The notes under the pieces: generated by a model | Told to the model about the DNA's origin: nothing | Seen by the model: only the letters and a program-made list of their open reading frames with translations | Databases searched by the model: none | Translations under genes and position numbers: made by a program | NCBI GenBank assembly: GCA_964017185.1 | Contig: OZ024876.1 | Coordinates: forward strand, 15,884,226 to 15,948,225 | Origin: Rugalucina vietnamica | Lineage: Eukaryota; Mollusca; Bivalvia; Lucinida; Lucinidae | DNA: 64,000 bases | Direction of reading: 5' to 3' | Shown here: in pieces, positions 29,650 through 39,779 of the stretch | Numbering within the stretch: position 1 is the stretch's first letter | Layout: each line of letters starts with the position of its first letter

Positions 29650-30606
29650 AAAAAAAAAAAAAAAAAAAAACGGTCAAGTTAGCTGCATCAAAACTTTTTG
29701 CCACCTATTGTCTATTGTTCATACATACAAGGCTCCAGAGTATCATCGTCTATCTTGAAGCTCACACTGATAAGCAAATCACTAAGGCGAACTACGGCAC
29801 AATTCGGTCTCTCCTTTTCGTTGAGCGCTATGACGGCAACTTCTGACGCAACGTCTATAAGAAACGATGATGATTGTCATCACAAACAGACGTTTTATAT
29901 CCCACCTAATAACCTGCAGTCTATGGACACTTTTACTGTTGGCAGGGAAGTTTTGTCCTTAAGCTATGTTATGGGTGGGATAGAAAAGTCTTGTTTGCGG
30001 CATAATTATTCGTTTCCTATAGCACTCACAGCCAGACGAAACTGTAAAAATCGGCAACATTTTCCACAACGTTGGTAATATGTGGTCTAGAAAAGTTCTT
30101 TTGCAGCACACATCATCATTTTCTACATAGCGATCACAGCCAAACGAAAAAGAAAAAAAATAATAATAAATATAAGATAATAAAAAATGGAGTCAAACGT
30201 TTCCACTTACATGAACTTTTTTCGTAGGTGATGTCGAAAAGATGTGATTGTGGCATAAAATGTCATTTTCTTATGCGCTATCACCTAGATTAAAGCCAAA
30301 TCAATCTGCGACAAAAATGTTCGCTGCTGCAAGCGATATTGCTGCTTACTTGACTGTTTTTCGCTGTAGCAAAATAGCTGCTTACTTGACCAATTTCGCT
30401 GCAGCAAAATTGCCGCTAATTTGACTGTATTTTGTTGCAGCAAATTTAATTCTAACCCTGCAAGCAAAATTGACGTTAACTTGACTGCTTTTGCTGTAGC
30501 AAAATTGCTGCTTCATGTAACATGACCGATTTTGCTGCAGAAAAATTGCTGCTAAATTGACCGTTTTTGATGCAGCAAATTTGCTGCTAATTTGACTGAG
30601 CTGTTA
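29573..30606. mobile_element. Motif-array TIR element with GCTGCAGCAAAA arrays
   Basis: The ends are CTGACAGCTCAGTCAAGTTA and, inverted, CTAACAGCTCAGTCAAATTA, each followed by GCAGC. The right subterminal zone (30320-30600) repeats TTGCTGCAGCAAAATTGC and TAATTTGACTG blocks. The left zone has decayed into a pure CAG run plus poly-A. A 126-codon open frame at 29698-30078 has no recognisable content. Confidence 0.7.
29604..29670. repeat. (CAG)n followed by poly-A
   Basis: About fourteen CAG triplets run into an A-run. It probably arose by slippage from the GCAGCAAAA motif array of the surrounding element. Confidence 0.8.
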
Positions 30607-31410
30607 GACCTTGTAGGAAAAATAAGTAAAATCAGCTGGTTCTCCGAATCACTTTATTTTTCGAATGGTAATTTATTGACCTTCTACTGCGGTCATGTAC
30701 CATCAGTAAAGCAAAGAGTTGTTGACAAAAATAGAGGCATTGGCTAACTTGATAGAAATATTTGAGTGTAGCCATATGGTTATATTTTAGAAACAAAATG
30801 TTTATGTTTTTGTGTGTCTACCATACACTTCACCTATATTGAAATCATTCAGGTGAAACACAGGTATAGCACAAAGACAACAAGCATAGTCACCTTTACT
30901 TCAATTATACATTGTCAGCTCAGGGACCCTTTCTCAACAATGAAATCATCCAAGGCTGGTCTTAGCTAAGCACTGCCCTGCACATTGAAAAAAATCCAAG
31001 TATACTTGTAATTTAACACCCAAAATTTTGATATAGATATGCAGCAGAGTCACATCTGTGCAAATATTCCATCTTTTTTTCGCGTTGCCTGCGAGCGCGT
31101 CTCGTAGACTTGCAGAAACGATGGGAAACCCCTGAAATTAAAGTTGTCACTTTTGCATATTTTTGCCTTCCCTATCAGATTCTGTCATTCATCCCTTCTT
31201 ACTGGTTCATGCAACTGCAAAACTGTTTTGATAATCCGCAGAATATCGATGCTTCTCTTTCTAAAATGAACATTTGGAAAAGTTCAGAAATCTGTGATTT
31301 TGGGTTAAAAACACGATTTTTTACCAAAAAAAAAATGTTTTCGCATAAAACGGTGCCCTTTAGGCTGCGAGTTTGGAACAGAAAACCGATTTGAGCTACG
31401 GGCATTGGTT

Positions 31411-32556
31411 TAGATTTTACAGCGTTTTAAAACATTTGTTTGTTTTGTTTGAATTAATGCTTTACGTCCCAGTCAACAGCTAAGGTCATGTCTAAGGACG
31501 TTGCCTCCACTTTATGGGACTTTTATCCAAAATGAGGACGTCATGACATCCAACAAGTGCTTGAAATATCCATCCAACCAAGCCAAAAAGGCTTAAAGGT
31601 TTGGAGGGTTTGACTTGAAACCACTTTTCCTGGGCAAGCTCAGACCTGAGCGGATAACCAGTAATCAGATGGTCAGTCAGTAACGAAGAAGCTTTGCCTG
31701 GAGACACAAGCAGCCCATCTATTTTTTAGGCCCCAATGGGCGGGGGCCCGTTTTAAAACATTTGTCATTAGACTAAATGCACTTCTTTTCGGTCGGTCTT
31801 TTAGCTGAATATGGTTGGTATTTTAGTTCATGCATTTCGTGAAAATGGTGCGATTGGCAGTGAGCATTTCTCAGTAATCTGTATATAAGGATTTTAGAGA
31901 TTTGAAAAATCATCGACGCTCGTTGCTTCGCAATATTGTTACCGTTTCGTTTGTTCGTCAAATTTTCCCATTTAATTTAGAATATAAATTTTCAAAGATG
32001 TTTGGTCACAATAGCTGGATTGGCGATTACAATTACTTTTAGATCAGATTTTGAGATATTTTTGCAAATAAGATCGGATAAATGAATCACGTGTACGCTT
32101 GATTAATTACAGTAAAATGGTTTTTGGCGTTGCCCCCAGTACAAACGGTAATCGACGTCCCAGGGAAAGTGGTTTTATGTTCATGATACGACTGTTTATT
32201 GTGGCTGTCCACTTTCGTGCCCGTTTCCCTTAGTTTTGGTTGAAACTTAGCCTACTTGTTACCTTGTCGGGAGAGAACAACGAAGTCATTCTGCTCCTCG
32301 AGTTTGTTGTGGGAAAAACCTTTGTTATGTATTATGTATTTTCTTCCCGACCCGGTGTCTACGTTGGCATTTCAAATTTAATGGCATCGATCTCTGGTTC
32401 ATATATTCTTACTTTATAATACAAACCACGACATTACGGTTTTAATGGATATCTTAGATTTATTTGATGAATGTCGTTTCAAGTTTGAGATTTTACGGTA
32501 ATTGTTACTTCATTAAAGTAGAACTTGGTTTTTAAAAATGGGAACTTTGATTTATT
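31411..32556. other. FB2 core, nothing recognised
   Basis: No gene or shared repeat was recognised. Confidence 0.35.
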
Positions 32557-32654
32557 AGCTCGACTGCACGAAGTGCATAGAGCTATTGCAGTCACCCCGG
32601 TCGTCCACGTTCCCGTTCCCGTTCCCGTGCGCGTGCGCGTCACACTTGCGTTAA

Positions 32655-33330
32655 AGTTTTCTAGAAGTCCATATCTTGACAACCACTCATCAGAAAGCAT
32701 TCATACTTGGACCATAGATACCCTGTAGGGTTAGCTTTCATTCCATGGCATCGGGCCCCTGGGTCCAGGCCAGGGGGTGGGGCTGGAGGTTAAAATCTAG
32801 AACACCTTCAAAAATGGCAATTCTTATGTTAAAGTTTTCTAGAAGTCCATACCTTGACAACCACTCATCAGAAAGCATTGATACTTGGGCCATTGACACC
32901 CTGTAGGGTCGGCTTTCATTCCATGGCATCAGATACCTGGGTCCATGCCAGGGGGTGGGGCTAGAGGTTAAAATCTAGAACACCATTAATAATAAAGGCT
33001 TTTCTGTGATATAGTATTCTAGAAGTCTATATCTTGAAAACTTTTTATCAGAGGGCTTTCATACTCGGACCATAGGTACCCTGTAGGGTTGAGTTTCATT
33101 CCATGGCATCGGGCCCCTGGGTCCATGCCTGTGGGGTGGGGCTGGAGGTTAAAAACTAGAACACTAAAAAATAGATGTACTGCTGTGTAACTTTTACAAG
33201 GAGGCATATCTTGACAACAACTTATCATAAAGCATTCATACTTCATACACTTTAGGTTCCATGACATCAGACCTCTGGGTCGGAGTCAGGGGGCGGGGCT
33301 AGAGGTCAAAATCTAGAACTCCTCGATTTT
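32655..33330 (+). repeat. Tandem array, about 155-190 bp unit, four units
   Basis: Units share TCTAGAAGTCCATATCTTGA, TCATCAGAAAGCATTCATAC, TACCCTGTAGGGTT, TCCATGGCATCGGGCCCCTG and GGTTAAAATCTAGAACACC, and decay towards the right. Short minus-strand open frames across units are incidental. Confidence 0.8.
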
Positions 33331-33552
33331 ATTTCTTTTTATTTCTTAATAGAAACAACTTAGGAGGATGGTTGGTCATTCATCTTTTGACTTTGTGACA
33401 CTGACTTGTGTGACATGACGGTAAGGGTCGGTTGACCTACTTTCCATGGTTCAGTGATTTTGCCTTATATCTTGACACTCAATTAGTATATTTTCTTACT
33501 TCTTTCAGATTATGAGTTAGTACGACCAGGCCTTTGACCCCAATATATTTAT

Positions 33553-33567
33553 AGGTCACTGTGACCT
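33553..33567. promoter_or_regulatory. Consensus oestrogen-response-type palindrome (IR3), first of a series
   Basis: AGGTCACTGTGACCT is two AGGTCA half-sites inverted with a 3-base spacer, identical to the consensus oestrogen response element. It recurs at 33680, 33808, 33936, 34065 and 34194. Close variants are at 34322, 34425, 34553 and 34681. Sequence match only. Confidence 0.55.
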
Positions 33568-34193
33568 AATTTCACGGTTCAGTGATTTTGCCTTATATCT
33601 TGACACTCAATTAGTATATTTTCATACTTTTTCAGATTATGAGTGAGTATGACCAGACCTTTGACCCCAATATACTTATAGGTCACTGTGACCTAATTTC
33701 ACGGTTCAGTGATTTTGCCTTATATCTCGGTACTCAAATGGTTTATGAACAAACTTCTTTCAAAGTATGTTTGCGTATGACAAGACCTTTGACCCTGAAG
33801 TAGTCCTAGGTCACTGTGACCTAATTTCACGGTTCAGTGATTTTGCCTTATATCTTGACACTCGATTAGTATATTTTCATACTTTTTTCAGATTATGAGT
33901 GAGTATGACCAGACCTTTGATCCCAATATACTTACAGGTCACTGTGACCTAATTTCACGGTTCAGTGATTTTTGCCTTATATCTCGGTACTCAAATGGTT
34001 TATGAACAAACTTCTTTCAAAGTATGTTTGCGTATGACAAGACCTTTGACCCTGAAGTAGTCCTAGGTCACTGTGACCTAATTTCACGGTTCAGTGATTT
34101 TGCCTTATATCTTGACACTCAATTAGTATATTTTCATACTTTTTTTCAGATTATGAGTGAGTATGACCAGACCTTTGACCCCAATATACTTAT

Positions 34194-34208
34194 AGGTCAC
34201 TGTGACCT
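34194..34208. promoter_or_regulatory. IR3 palindrome, sixth perfect copy
   Basis: Identical 15-base box AGGTCACTGTGACCT, the last perfect one. Later units carry CAATATG or CAGTGTG spacers or a GGGTCA half-site. Confidence 0.5.
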
Positions 34209-34952
34209 AATTTCACGGTTCAGTGACTTTGCCTTATATCTCGGCACTCAAGTGGTTTATGAACAAACTTCTTTCACACTATGTTTGCGTATGACAAGAC
34301 CTTTGACCCTAAAGTAGTCCTAGGTCAATATGACCTTTATATCTCGGCACTCAATTGGTATATGAACATACTTCTTTCACGATATGTATGAGTATGACAA
34401 GACCTTTGACCGTAAAGTAGTCCTGGGTCACTGTGACCTAATTTCATGGTTCAGTGATTTTGCCTTATATCTCGACACTCAGTTGGTATTTTTTCATACT
34501 TCTCTCTGATTATGAATGAGTATGACCACACCTTTAACCCAAACATACTTATAGGTCAATATGACCTAATTTCATGGTTCAGTGATTTTGCTTTATATCT
34601 CAGTACTGAATGGGTATATGATCATTTTTCTTTCACATTATGAGTAAGTATCACTAGACCTTTGACCCTGCAATACTTATAGGTCAGTGTGACCTTTTAT
34701 CACGGTTCAGTGATTTTGCCTTGTGTCTTGGCACTCATTTAGTATATGAACACACTTCTTTCACAATATGAGTGAGACCTTTGAATCTTAGGTAGTTATA
34801 GTTAACTTTCATGGTTGTGATTTTGCCTTATTGCATCAAGGCAAAAAGACGTGAGCATAATGCTTTGGGTTAGGTTACTGGTCGGGTTTGGCCTTATGTT
34901 TGACAAAGGTCAGAAGCAGTCGAGCACGCTGTCCTGCGACAGCTCTTATATA

Positions 34953-35427
34953 TATATGGATTCAGTTTTGCTGTTTTAAAGATGCAATGTTGTTGTGCTG
35001 TGTTTCATAAAGTATTCTAAGTTTCAGGCTATAGAAAGTTTAGAGATGTGTTACAGAGATGGCTGGCTAACTGTAGATGGACACGGGATGGAAACGGGAT
35101 GCGTTTATGTGGAATAATAAATCATATATAGACAGTTTTAAACTGTTGAAATTGAGTGTGGTTGTTAATGAGTCGAAAAATGAAGCAACATACTCATATT
35201 CAAAATACTGTGTTTTGTTCTTTATTACTCTGGAGAATGGTTCTTGAATTGCGATTACTTTTGCAAGGCAAGACCTTATATTAAGACTGATAGAGAAACG
35301 ACTTTATTTATTTGAGGACGAACGAAGTGAGGGAGAAAATAAACATTTTCTTAATGGTTTGCATTACGTGATTAAACCATTTGACAACACATTTAAAAAA
35401 CGCTGGTTTCAGCAAACCAGAGTGCGT
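34953..35427. other. FB2 core, nothing recognised
   Basis: No gene or shared repeat was recognised. Confidence 0.35.
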
Positions 35428-36290
35428 ATTCAAAAACGGTTTTCAGTTTCATGCTCACCGTGCAAAGGACAACATTTTAAGCGAAAACAATGTTTTTGGT
35501 AAAAAATCGTATTTTTAACCAAAAATCACAGATTTCTGAAATTTTCCAAAAGTGCATTTTAGACACAAAAGTATCGACATTTCGACTTTCAAAACAGTTT
35601 TGCAGTTGAATGAACCAGTAAGAGGAGATGAATGACACAATTGGATAGGGTAGGAAACAGTGACAACTTCGATTTCAGGGGGGTCCATCGTTTCTGCAAG
35701 TCTGCAAGAAGCACTCGCAGTCAATGCTAAAAAAAGATGGAATGTTTGCACGATGCTGGTTCTGCTACATATCTATAGCAAAATTTTGGGTGTTAGATTA
35801 CCAATATGTCCTGTAATCAAAAATAAAGTTTTGATGATTATCAAAGTTTGAGTAGTATATAAAACAAATGATTGTCATTTTTGTAATGAGTAGCAGGGTA
35901 TTCAAAACATCTAACATGAGTATTTACATATTAACCTATATATGTATACATCAGAATGTACAAGTTCAAGAGGCAGAGCGGCTGTGGTGGAAACCGATGT
36001 CCAGACAGCAAGCCCTCTGCCTGGACATTACTACGGCGAATACATGTATGTAGTTTAGCTTATAATTTATTCTGATTTTGCGATGACAATCTTTATAAAT
36101 GTTCTGCGCAAAGTAGGAATCGGTGCAATCCCGGCATTGTACCTGCGCAGAAATTAGGAATTCCTACCTTGTCCACCGATTCTAGAATTGTACCGGGCAA
36201 TTCTAGAATTGTACAAGGGATGACGGACATTGTTGGCTGTTGTCTTGCAACAAGATATAATGTGACATATGACTGGAGATAGCCAGCAGT

Positions 36291-36769
36291 GATTGTGACT
36301 GTATGCAGCATCTTGGAGACCCTAAAGGACGATTTGGATTTAGGCGGTAAAATAATAGTATTTTGCGAATGAACCTTATGACGTAAATCCACAATAGTGA
36401 AAATAATTATTTCCCATTCTTTTAAGCCGCTATCCTCAACACCCTTGCTTTGGATAGTCTGCCCTTTTACAAAATCGATTACCGAAATCATTCAATACCA
36501 AATGCAGTCTACTCTCTACATTTGTCGAAATTAATGTAGGAAGGACATCTATATTTTGGACCTTTAGAAACTGTTTTGCGAATTCTAGAATTATTTTTAC
36601 GAGTTACTACATGTCCGACTGGTTGATAAACATATTTTGAATCTTTACAATCTCAAGAATTAGCAGTATAAGCATGCATATCAAGGTCAGAAACAAGTTA
36701 ATTGAAATGAAATTAAAAATAGTATTTGGTTGATTATACTTGTACAAATATCTAGAGGAGGTTCTGAAT
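36291..36769 (-). mobile_element. Penelope-like element, 5' fragment
   Basis: Its minus-strand start (ATTCAGAACCTCC at 36769) equals the 5' end of the copy at 20982-23635. Codons for EGVEDNALKEW-like, FTIVD and LLPPKPKSSFR-like residues follow, with frameshifts and an in-frame TGA. It is broken off before the RT core. Confidence 0.75.
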
Positions 36770-37080
36770 TTTGAAAGTGCATAGGTATAGATTGTACCAC
36801 TCATTAATCCTGAAATATAATTGGTATATCAATAAAATCATTTATTAATCGATCAGTGGACGAAGAACATATTGAGTATAACATCATTTCAACAGTGCTG
36901 CATCATACATTTGATGAGTTCTATCGTAAAATCTATTAGCCTCAGTAGCCAAGGAAAGTAAAAGGGTATCACAGCAATAGTTTGACTTGTACAAGTCTCC
37001 TACTTATTTTAAGTTTTATTTAGATATTTTTTCTAAGATGTATTATTTTGCTAATTCTAACGAAATTTTCTCTCCTTTAG
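36770..37080. other. Intergenic, nothing recognised
   Basis: AT-rich with no recognised gene or shared repeat. Confidence 0.4.
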
Positions 37081-37122
37081 ACTGAATGATAGTTCGTCTC
37101 TCACTAATGAGAAAGACCATCA

Positions 37123-38208
37123 TTATTTCTTGAATAGTGCTGATGTGTGTTGGTGAGTTCTTTGATGGCTGACTAGGCCAATTCTGGCTCTAAACTGTCG
37201 GTTGCAAGTAGAGCAAGTCAATGTCATAGAGTCTGATGGTGGCACATTTGTTTTGGCTTTGCGCTCTCTTCGCTTTCTTTCAGCTTCACAGATTCTCTTC
37301 TTTTCATAAAGAGCTGCTCCTTTGTTGATGAGACCTCGCCACTTTGATTGCTCCTGTGCAGTCTGTTCCCAGGACCCCATTGGTATTTCGAAATCCTTCA
37401 GAGAGGCTTTGAGGGTGTCTTTGTAGCGTTTCTTCTGGCCACCTTGAGAGCGCTTTCCCTCCTGTAGTTCTCCATAGAAAACTTTCTTTGGAAGTCGCGC
37501 ATCAGGCATTCTTATAACATGGCCAGTCCATCTTAGCTGTGCTAGCTTTAAGACTGTATGCATGCTTTGCATCCCTGCTTTCGTCAGGACCTCTGTGTCT
37601 GGAATCTTGTCCTGCCACTTGATTTTTAACAACTTTCTCAAACAGCTTAAGTGGAAATGGTTAAGTCTCTTTGCATGGCGTTGGTATACTGTCCAGGTCT
37701 CACATGCATACAAGAGGGTTGGCAGTACCACAGCCTTGTAGACTTTCAGCTTGGTGTCAAGCTTGATTCCATTTCGCTCCCAGACATTTGCACGGAGTCG
37801 TCCGAATGCCACACTAGCCTTTGCAATTCTGGCAGTGATCTCATCATCAATATGCACTGCTCTGGAGAGAGTGCTTCCCAGGTAGGTGAACTTGTCAACA
37901 ACTTTCAGTTTTTGCCCATTCACAATGATTGTTGGTTCATTATATGGCTTTCCGGGCGCTGGTTGGTGTACAACCTCTCTCTTTTTTGTGCTGATTGTGA
38001 GATCATAGTTATCACATGACTGTGAGACTTGATCCATGGCTCTTTGCATTTTTGCCTCTGTGCTGGCATTCTTATCCATATCATCTGCATAGAGGAGCTC
38101 ATCTAGCACATCAGTCTGGACCTTAGTTTTGGCTTGCAACCTTCTGAGGTTGAATATGTTGCCATCAAAACGGTACCTGATTGGAAAACCAGTGTCACTG
38201 TCCTGAAA
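37123..38208 (-). pseudogene. Non-LTR RT C-terminal half with C2H2 finger (copy 1)
   Basis: It encodes the RT from shortly before the LLYADDMDKNA catalytic box through the thumb (TYLGSTLS, LLYACETWTVYQRHAKRLN, RWTGHVIRMPD) and a basic tail. It ends in C-x2-C-x12-H-x3-H (CSTC, then SHQRTH). The frame ends at the family stop TSALFKK. Its upstream part is separated by an inserted Penelope-like tail, so no full enzyme can be made. Confidence 0.85.
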
Positions 38209-38244
38209 AGCATCACGAGGACCGAAGAACTAACTAAATGTTGT

Positions 38245-38351
38245 GAACCACTGCAGAAGCTGAGGGTGAGGTTAGGTACCTGTAAAACCGGTTTAAGCCC
38301 CCCAGTTATTTTATAACTGACCGTACCAAGGCGGTACTGCTGTTCTGGTTC
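38245..38351 (+). ncRNA. Structured RNA domain, copy D (most diverged)
   Basis: The box reads AGGTACCT (38274-38281). The first hairpin is AGTTAT/ATAACT in place of AGTAAC/GTTACT, two paired changes. The second is ACCG/CGGT in place of ATCG/CGAT, one paired change. The outer helix is kept at its base (GAACCA/TGGTTC) and weaker above. Confidence 0.6.
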
Positions 38352-38583
38352 ACACTTATCAAAGTTATTCCAATTACGAGTTTCATGTTGCATGGCTTTG
38401 TGACCACCCGAATATAATGGCTGTTCACTTAGCCCTCTGCATTTACTTGTTCTGTCCAAGCTAGCACTGTGACCACCTAATACCTTCAATAGCTGCTCAC
38501 TCTGCTTTCCGTTATTCATGTTAAACGTTGGTATCTATGTTTAGTATTTTCTTAATATGATTTCTTATTTCTTGTTTATCACT

Positions 38584-38692
38584 GAACCACTACAGAAGCT
38601 GAGGGTGAGGTTAGGTACCTGTAAAACCGGTTTAAGCCCGCCAGTAACTTTGTGTTACTGATCGTTCCAAGTCGATACTTCTGTAGTGGTTC
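38584..38692 (+). ncRNA. Structured RNA domain, copy E
   Basis: The outer helix GAACCACTACAGAAG/CTTCTGTAGTGGTTC is perfect Watson-Crick over 15 bp; the positions that are G-U in copy A are A-U here. The box is AGGTACCT. Inner hairpins match copy A. Confidence 0.65.
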
Positions 38693-38938
38693 TTTTTGTT
38701 TTATGTCTTGGTGTTTAAAATTTTTTGTGCTGTTGGCGCCTTATGTATGTTTTCATATTTTTAGTTAAGTTAAGGTAACTGAGTGGCCACCTATTGGGAA
38801 AATAGCTGCTCATTCGGCTTACGATATGTTTCATGGTATAAGTACCTGATTGTTAGTTTGGTTTTTTCCCACCTCGGTTTTTGGAGTGGGAATCTTTTTC
38901 TGATTGCGCCTTTTCCTGATCTTTGCCTACTTGTACCT

Positions 38939-39335
38939 TTCCATAGGCATGGCAGAAAACATCATGCTGAACAGTGTTGGTGCCAGAACACAGCCTTGTT
39001 TGACCCCATTTGTTACTTCAAATGGTTCAGAGAACTCTCCATCATTTTGCACACGTGCCTGCATGCCATCATGAAACTGCCGCACCATTGCTATGAATCT
39101 GGGTGGACAGCCAAACTTGGCCATGATTTTCCAGAGTCCATCACGACTAACAGTGTCAAAAGCTTTGGTGAGGTCAACAAACGCCATGTATAGATCTACA
39201 TTCTGTTCTTGGCATTTCTCCTGAAGCTGTCTTGCTGTGAATATCATGTCTATTGTCCCTCTGTCTCTTCTGAATCCACATTGACTTTCTGGGATAAGTC
39301 CCGTCTGATCAAGATGAACATTCAGACGATTCAAC
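38939..39335 (-). pseudogene. Non-LTR RT central fragment (copy 1)
   Basis: It encodes NRLNVHLDQTGLIPESQCGF, FVDLTKAFDTVSRD (first catalytic Asp) and NGVKQGCVLAPTLFSMMFS. It is cut on one side by the Penelope-like tail and on the other by a frameshift in a T-run where copy 2 reads AKILLNRLN. Confidence 0.8.
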
Positions 39336-39779
39336 AGAATTTTTTAAAATTATCTTCCCAGCAATTGATAGGAGGGAGATGCCTCTGTGATTGTCACAGA
39401 CTTGAGGATTTCCTTTCCGCTTGTATAGGTGGATTATGGATGCATCCTTAAATTCTTGTGGGATAGCCTCCTTTCTCCACATACAGTGAAACAACTCTGT
39501 CAGTTTCTCTGCCATGGGTAGCCCCCCAGCCTTGTAAACTTCGGCAGGAATTGCATCTGCACCTGGGGCTTTGCCAGATGATAGTTGTTGAACTGCTTTT
39601 CTTGTTTCCGTAACGGTAGGAAATTCATCTAACAGAACATTGCACTCTATCTGTGGAAGTCTGTCGATTGCATCCTCATTGATGCTTGATGGTCGATTAA
39701 GCACACTATTGAAGTGTTCTGCCCACCTTTCCAAGATAGCTTCTTTATCTGTGAGAAGAGTGTTTCCATCTGCACTGAG
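39309..39779 (-). pseudogene. Non-LTR RT N-terminal fragment (copy 1)
   Basis: The frame contains AVQQLSSGKAPGADAIPAE, LTELFHCMWRKEAIPQEFK and HRGISLLSIAGKI, the early fingers of the RT. A TAG just upstream (in ATT.TAG.CTC order, where copy 2 has TTG) separates it from the endonuclease, and the frameshift near 39340 ends it. Confidence 0.8.

Larger units (their letters stand above)
29134..30996. mobile_element. TIR element interrupting the FB2 arm
   Basis: GATTTTTTTCAATGTGCAGG at 29134 is repeated in inverted orientation ending at 30996 (22 of 22 bases complementary). The element carries another TIR element at 29573-30606. Its own internal sequence has no recognised gene. Confidence 0.65.
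33420..34810 (+). repeat. 128-bp tandem array with nuclear-receptor-type palindromes
   Basis: About eleven units with a period of 127-129 bp (one shortened to about 103). Each contains CGGTTCAGTGATTTTGCC, TATATCT(T/C)G.(C/T)ACTC, a GAGTATGACCAGACC or CGTATGACAAGACC block, TTTGACCC and the box AGGTCACTGTGACCT. Two unit subtypes alternate in the first half, giving a higher-order repeat of about 256 bp. Confidence 0.9.
32557..34952 (+). mobile_element. AGCTCGACTGC-ended element with internal tandem arrays
   Basis: The left end TTAGCTCGACTGCACGAAG and right end GCAGTCGAGCACGC, then GACAGCTCTTA, are imperfectly inverted. A GTTCCCGTTCCC hexamer run follows the left end. The interior is two tandem arrays (32655-33330 and 33420-34810). 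It lacks a coding region and is hosted inside FB2. Confidence 0.6.
28861..35858. mobile_element. Fold-back element FB2 (arms of about 430-460 bp)
   Basis: The left arm starts TATACTACTCAAAGTTTGAT and GCATCAAAACTTTATTTTTG (28862-28916). It is interrupted, then resumes at about 31003 (TTAACACCCAAAATTTTGAT) and runs to 31390. The right arm at 35428-35858 is its reverse complement, including GACTTGCAGAAACGATGG, AAATTTTCC-type and AAAATCACAGATTTCTGAA blocks. The core contains a 2.4 kb element with tandem arrays. No transposase was found. Confidence 0.75.
38210..38938 (+). mobile_element. Penelope-like 3' tail inserted in the non-LTR element
   Basis: The fragment begins CACGAGGACCGAAGAACTAA and ends GCCTACTTGTACCTTT. 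It lies between AAAAGCAT and CCATAGGCATGGCAG, which are contiguous in copy 2 at about 51295. It holds two structured RNA domains in tandem, separated by about 230 bases, in keeping with the partial tandem organisation of Penelope-like insertions. Confidence 0.85.

Noticed and set aside
29698-30078. A 126-codon open frame inside the CAGCTCAGTCAA-ended element
   Set aside because: No transposase motif or recognisable domain, and the element looks non-autonomous.
34024-34317. A 97-codon open frame with an internal repeat
   Set aside because: It is the 128-bp tandem unit read through in one frame; unit lengths of 127-129 break the frame elsewhere.
33553-34695. Hormone-regulated enhancer of a nearby gene
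   Set aside because: No host gene lies within more than 20 kb in this window and the array is in a transposon, so only the motif match is claimed.
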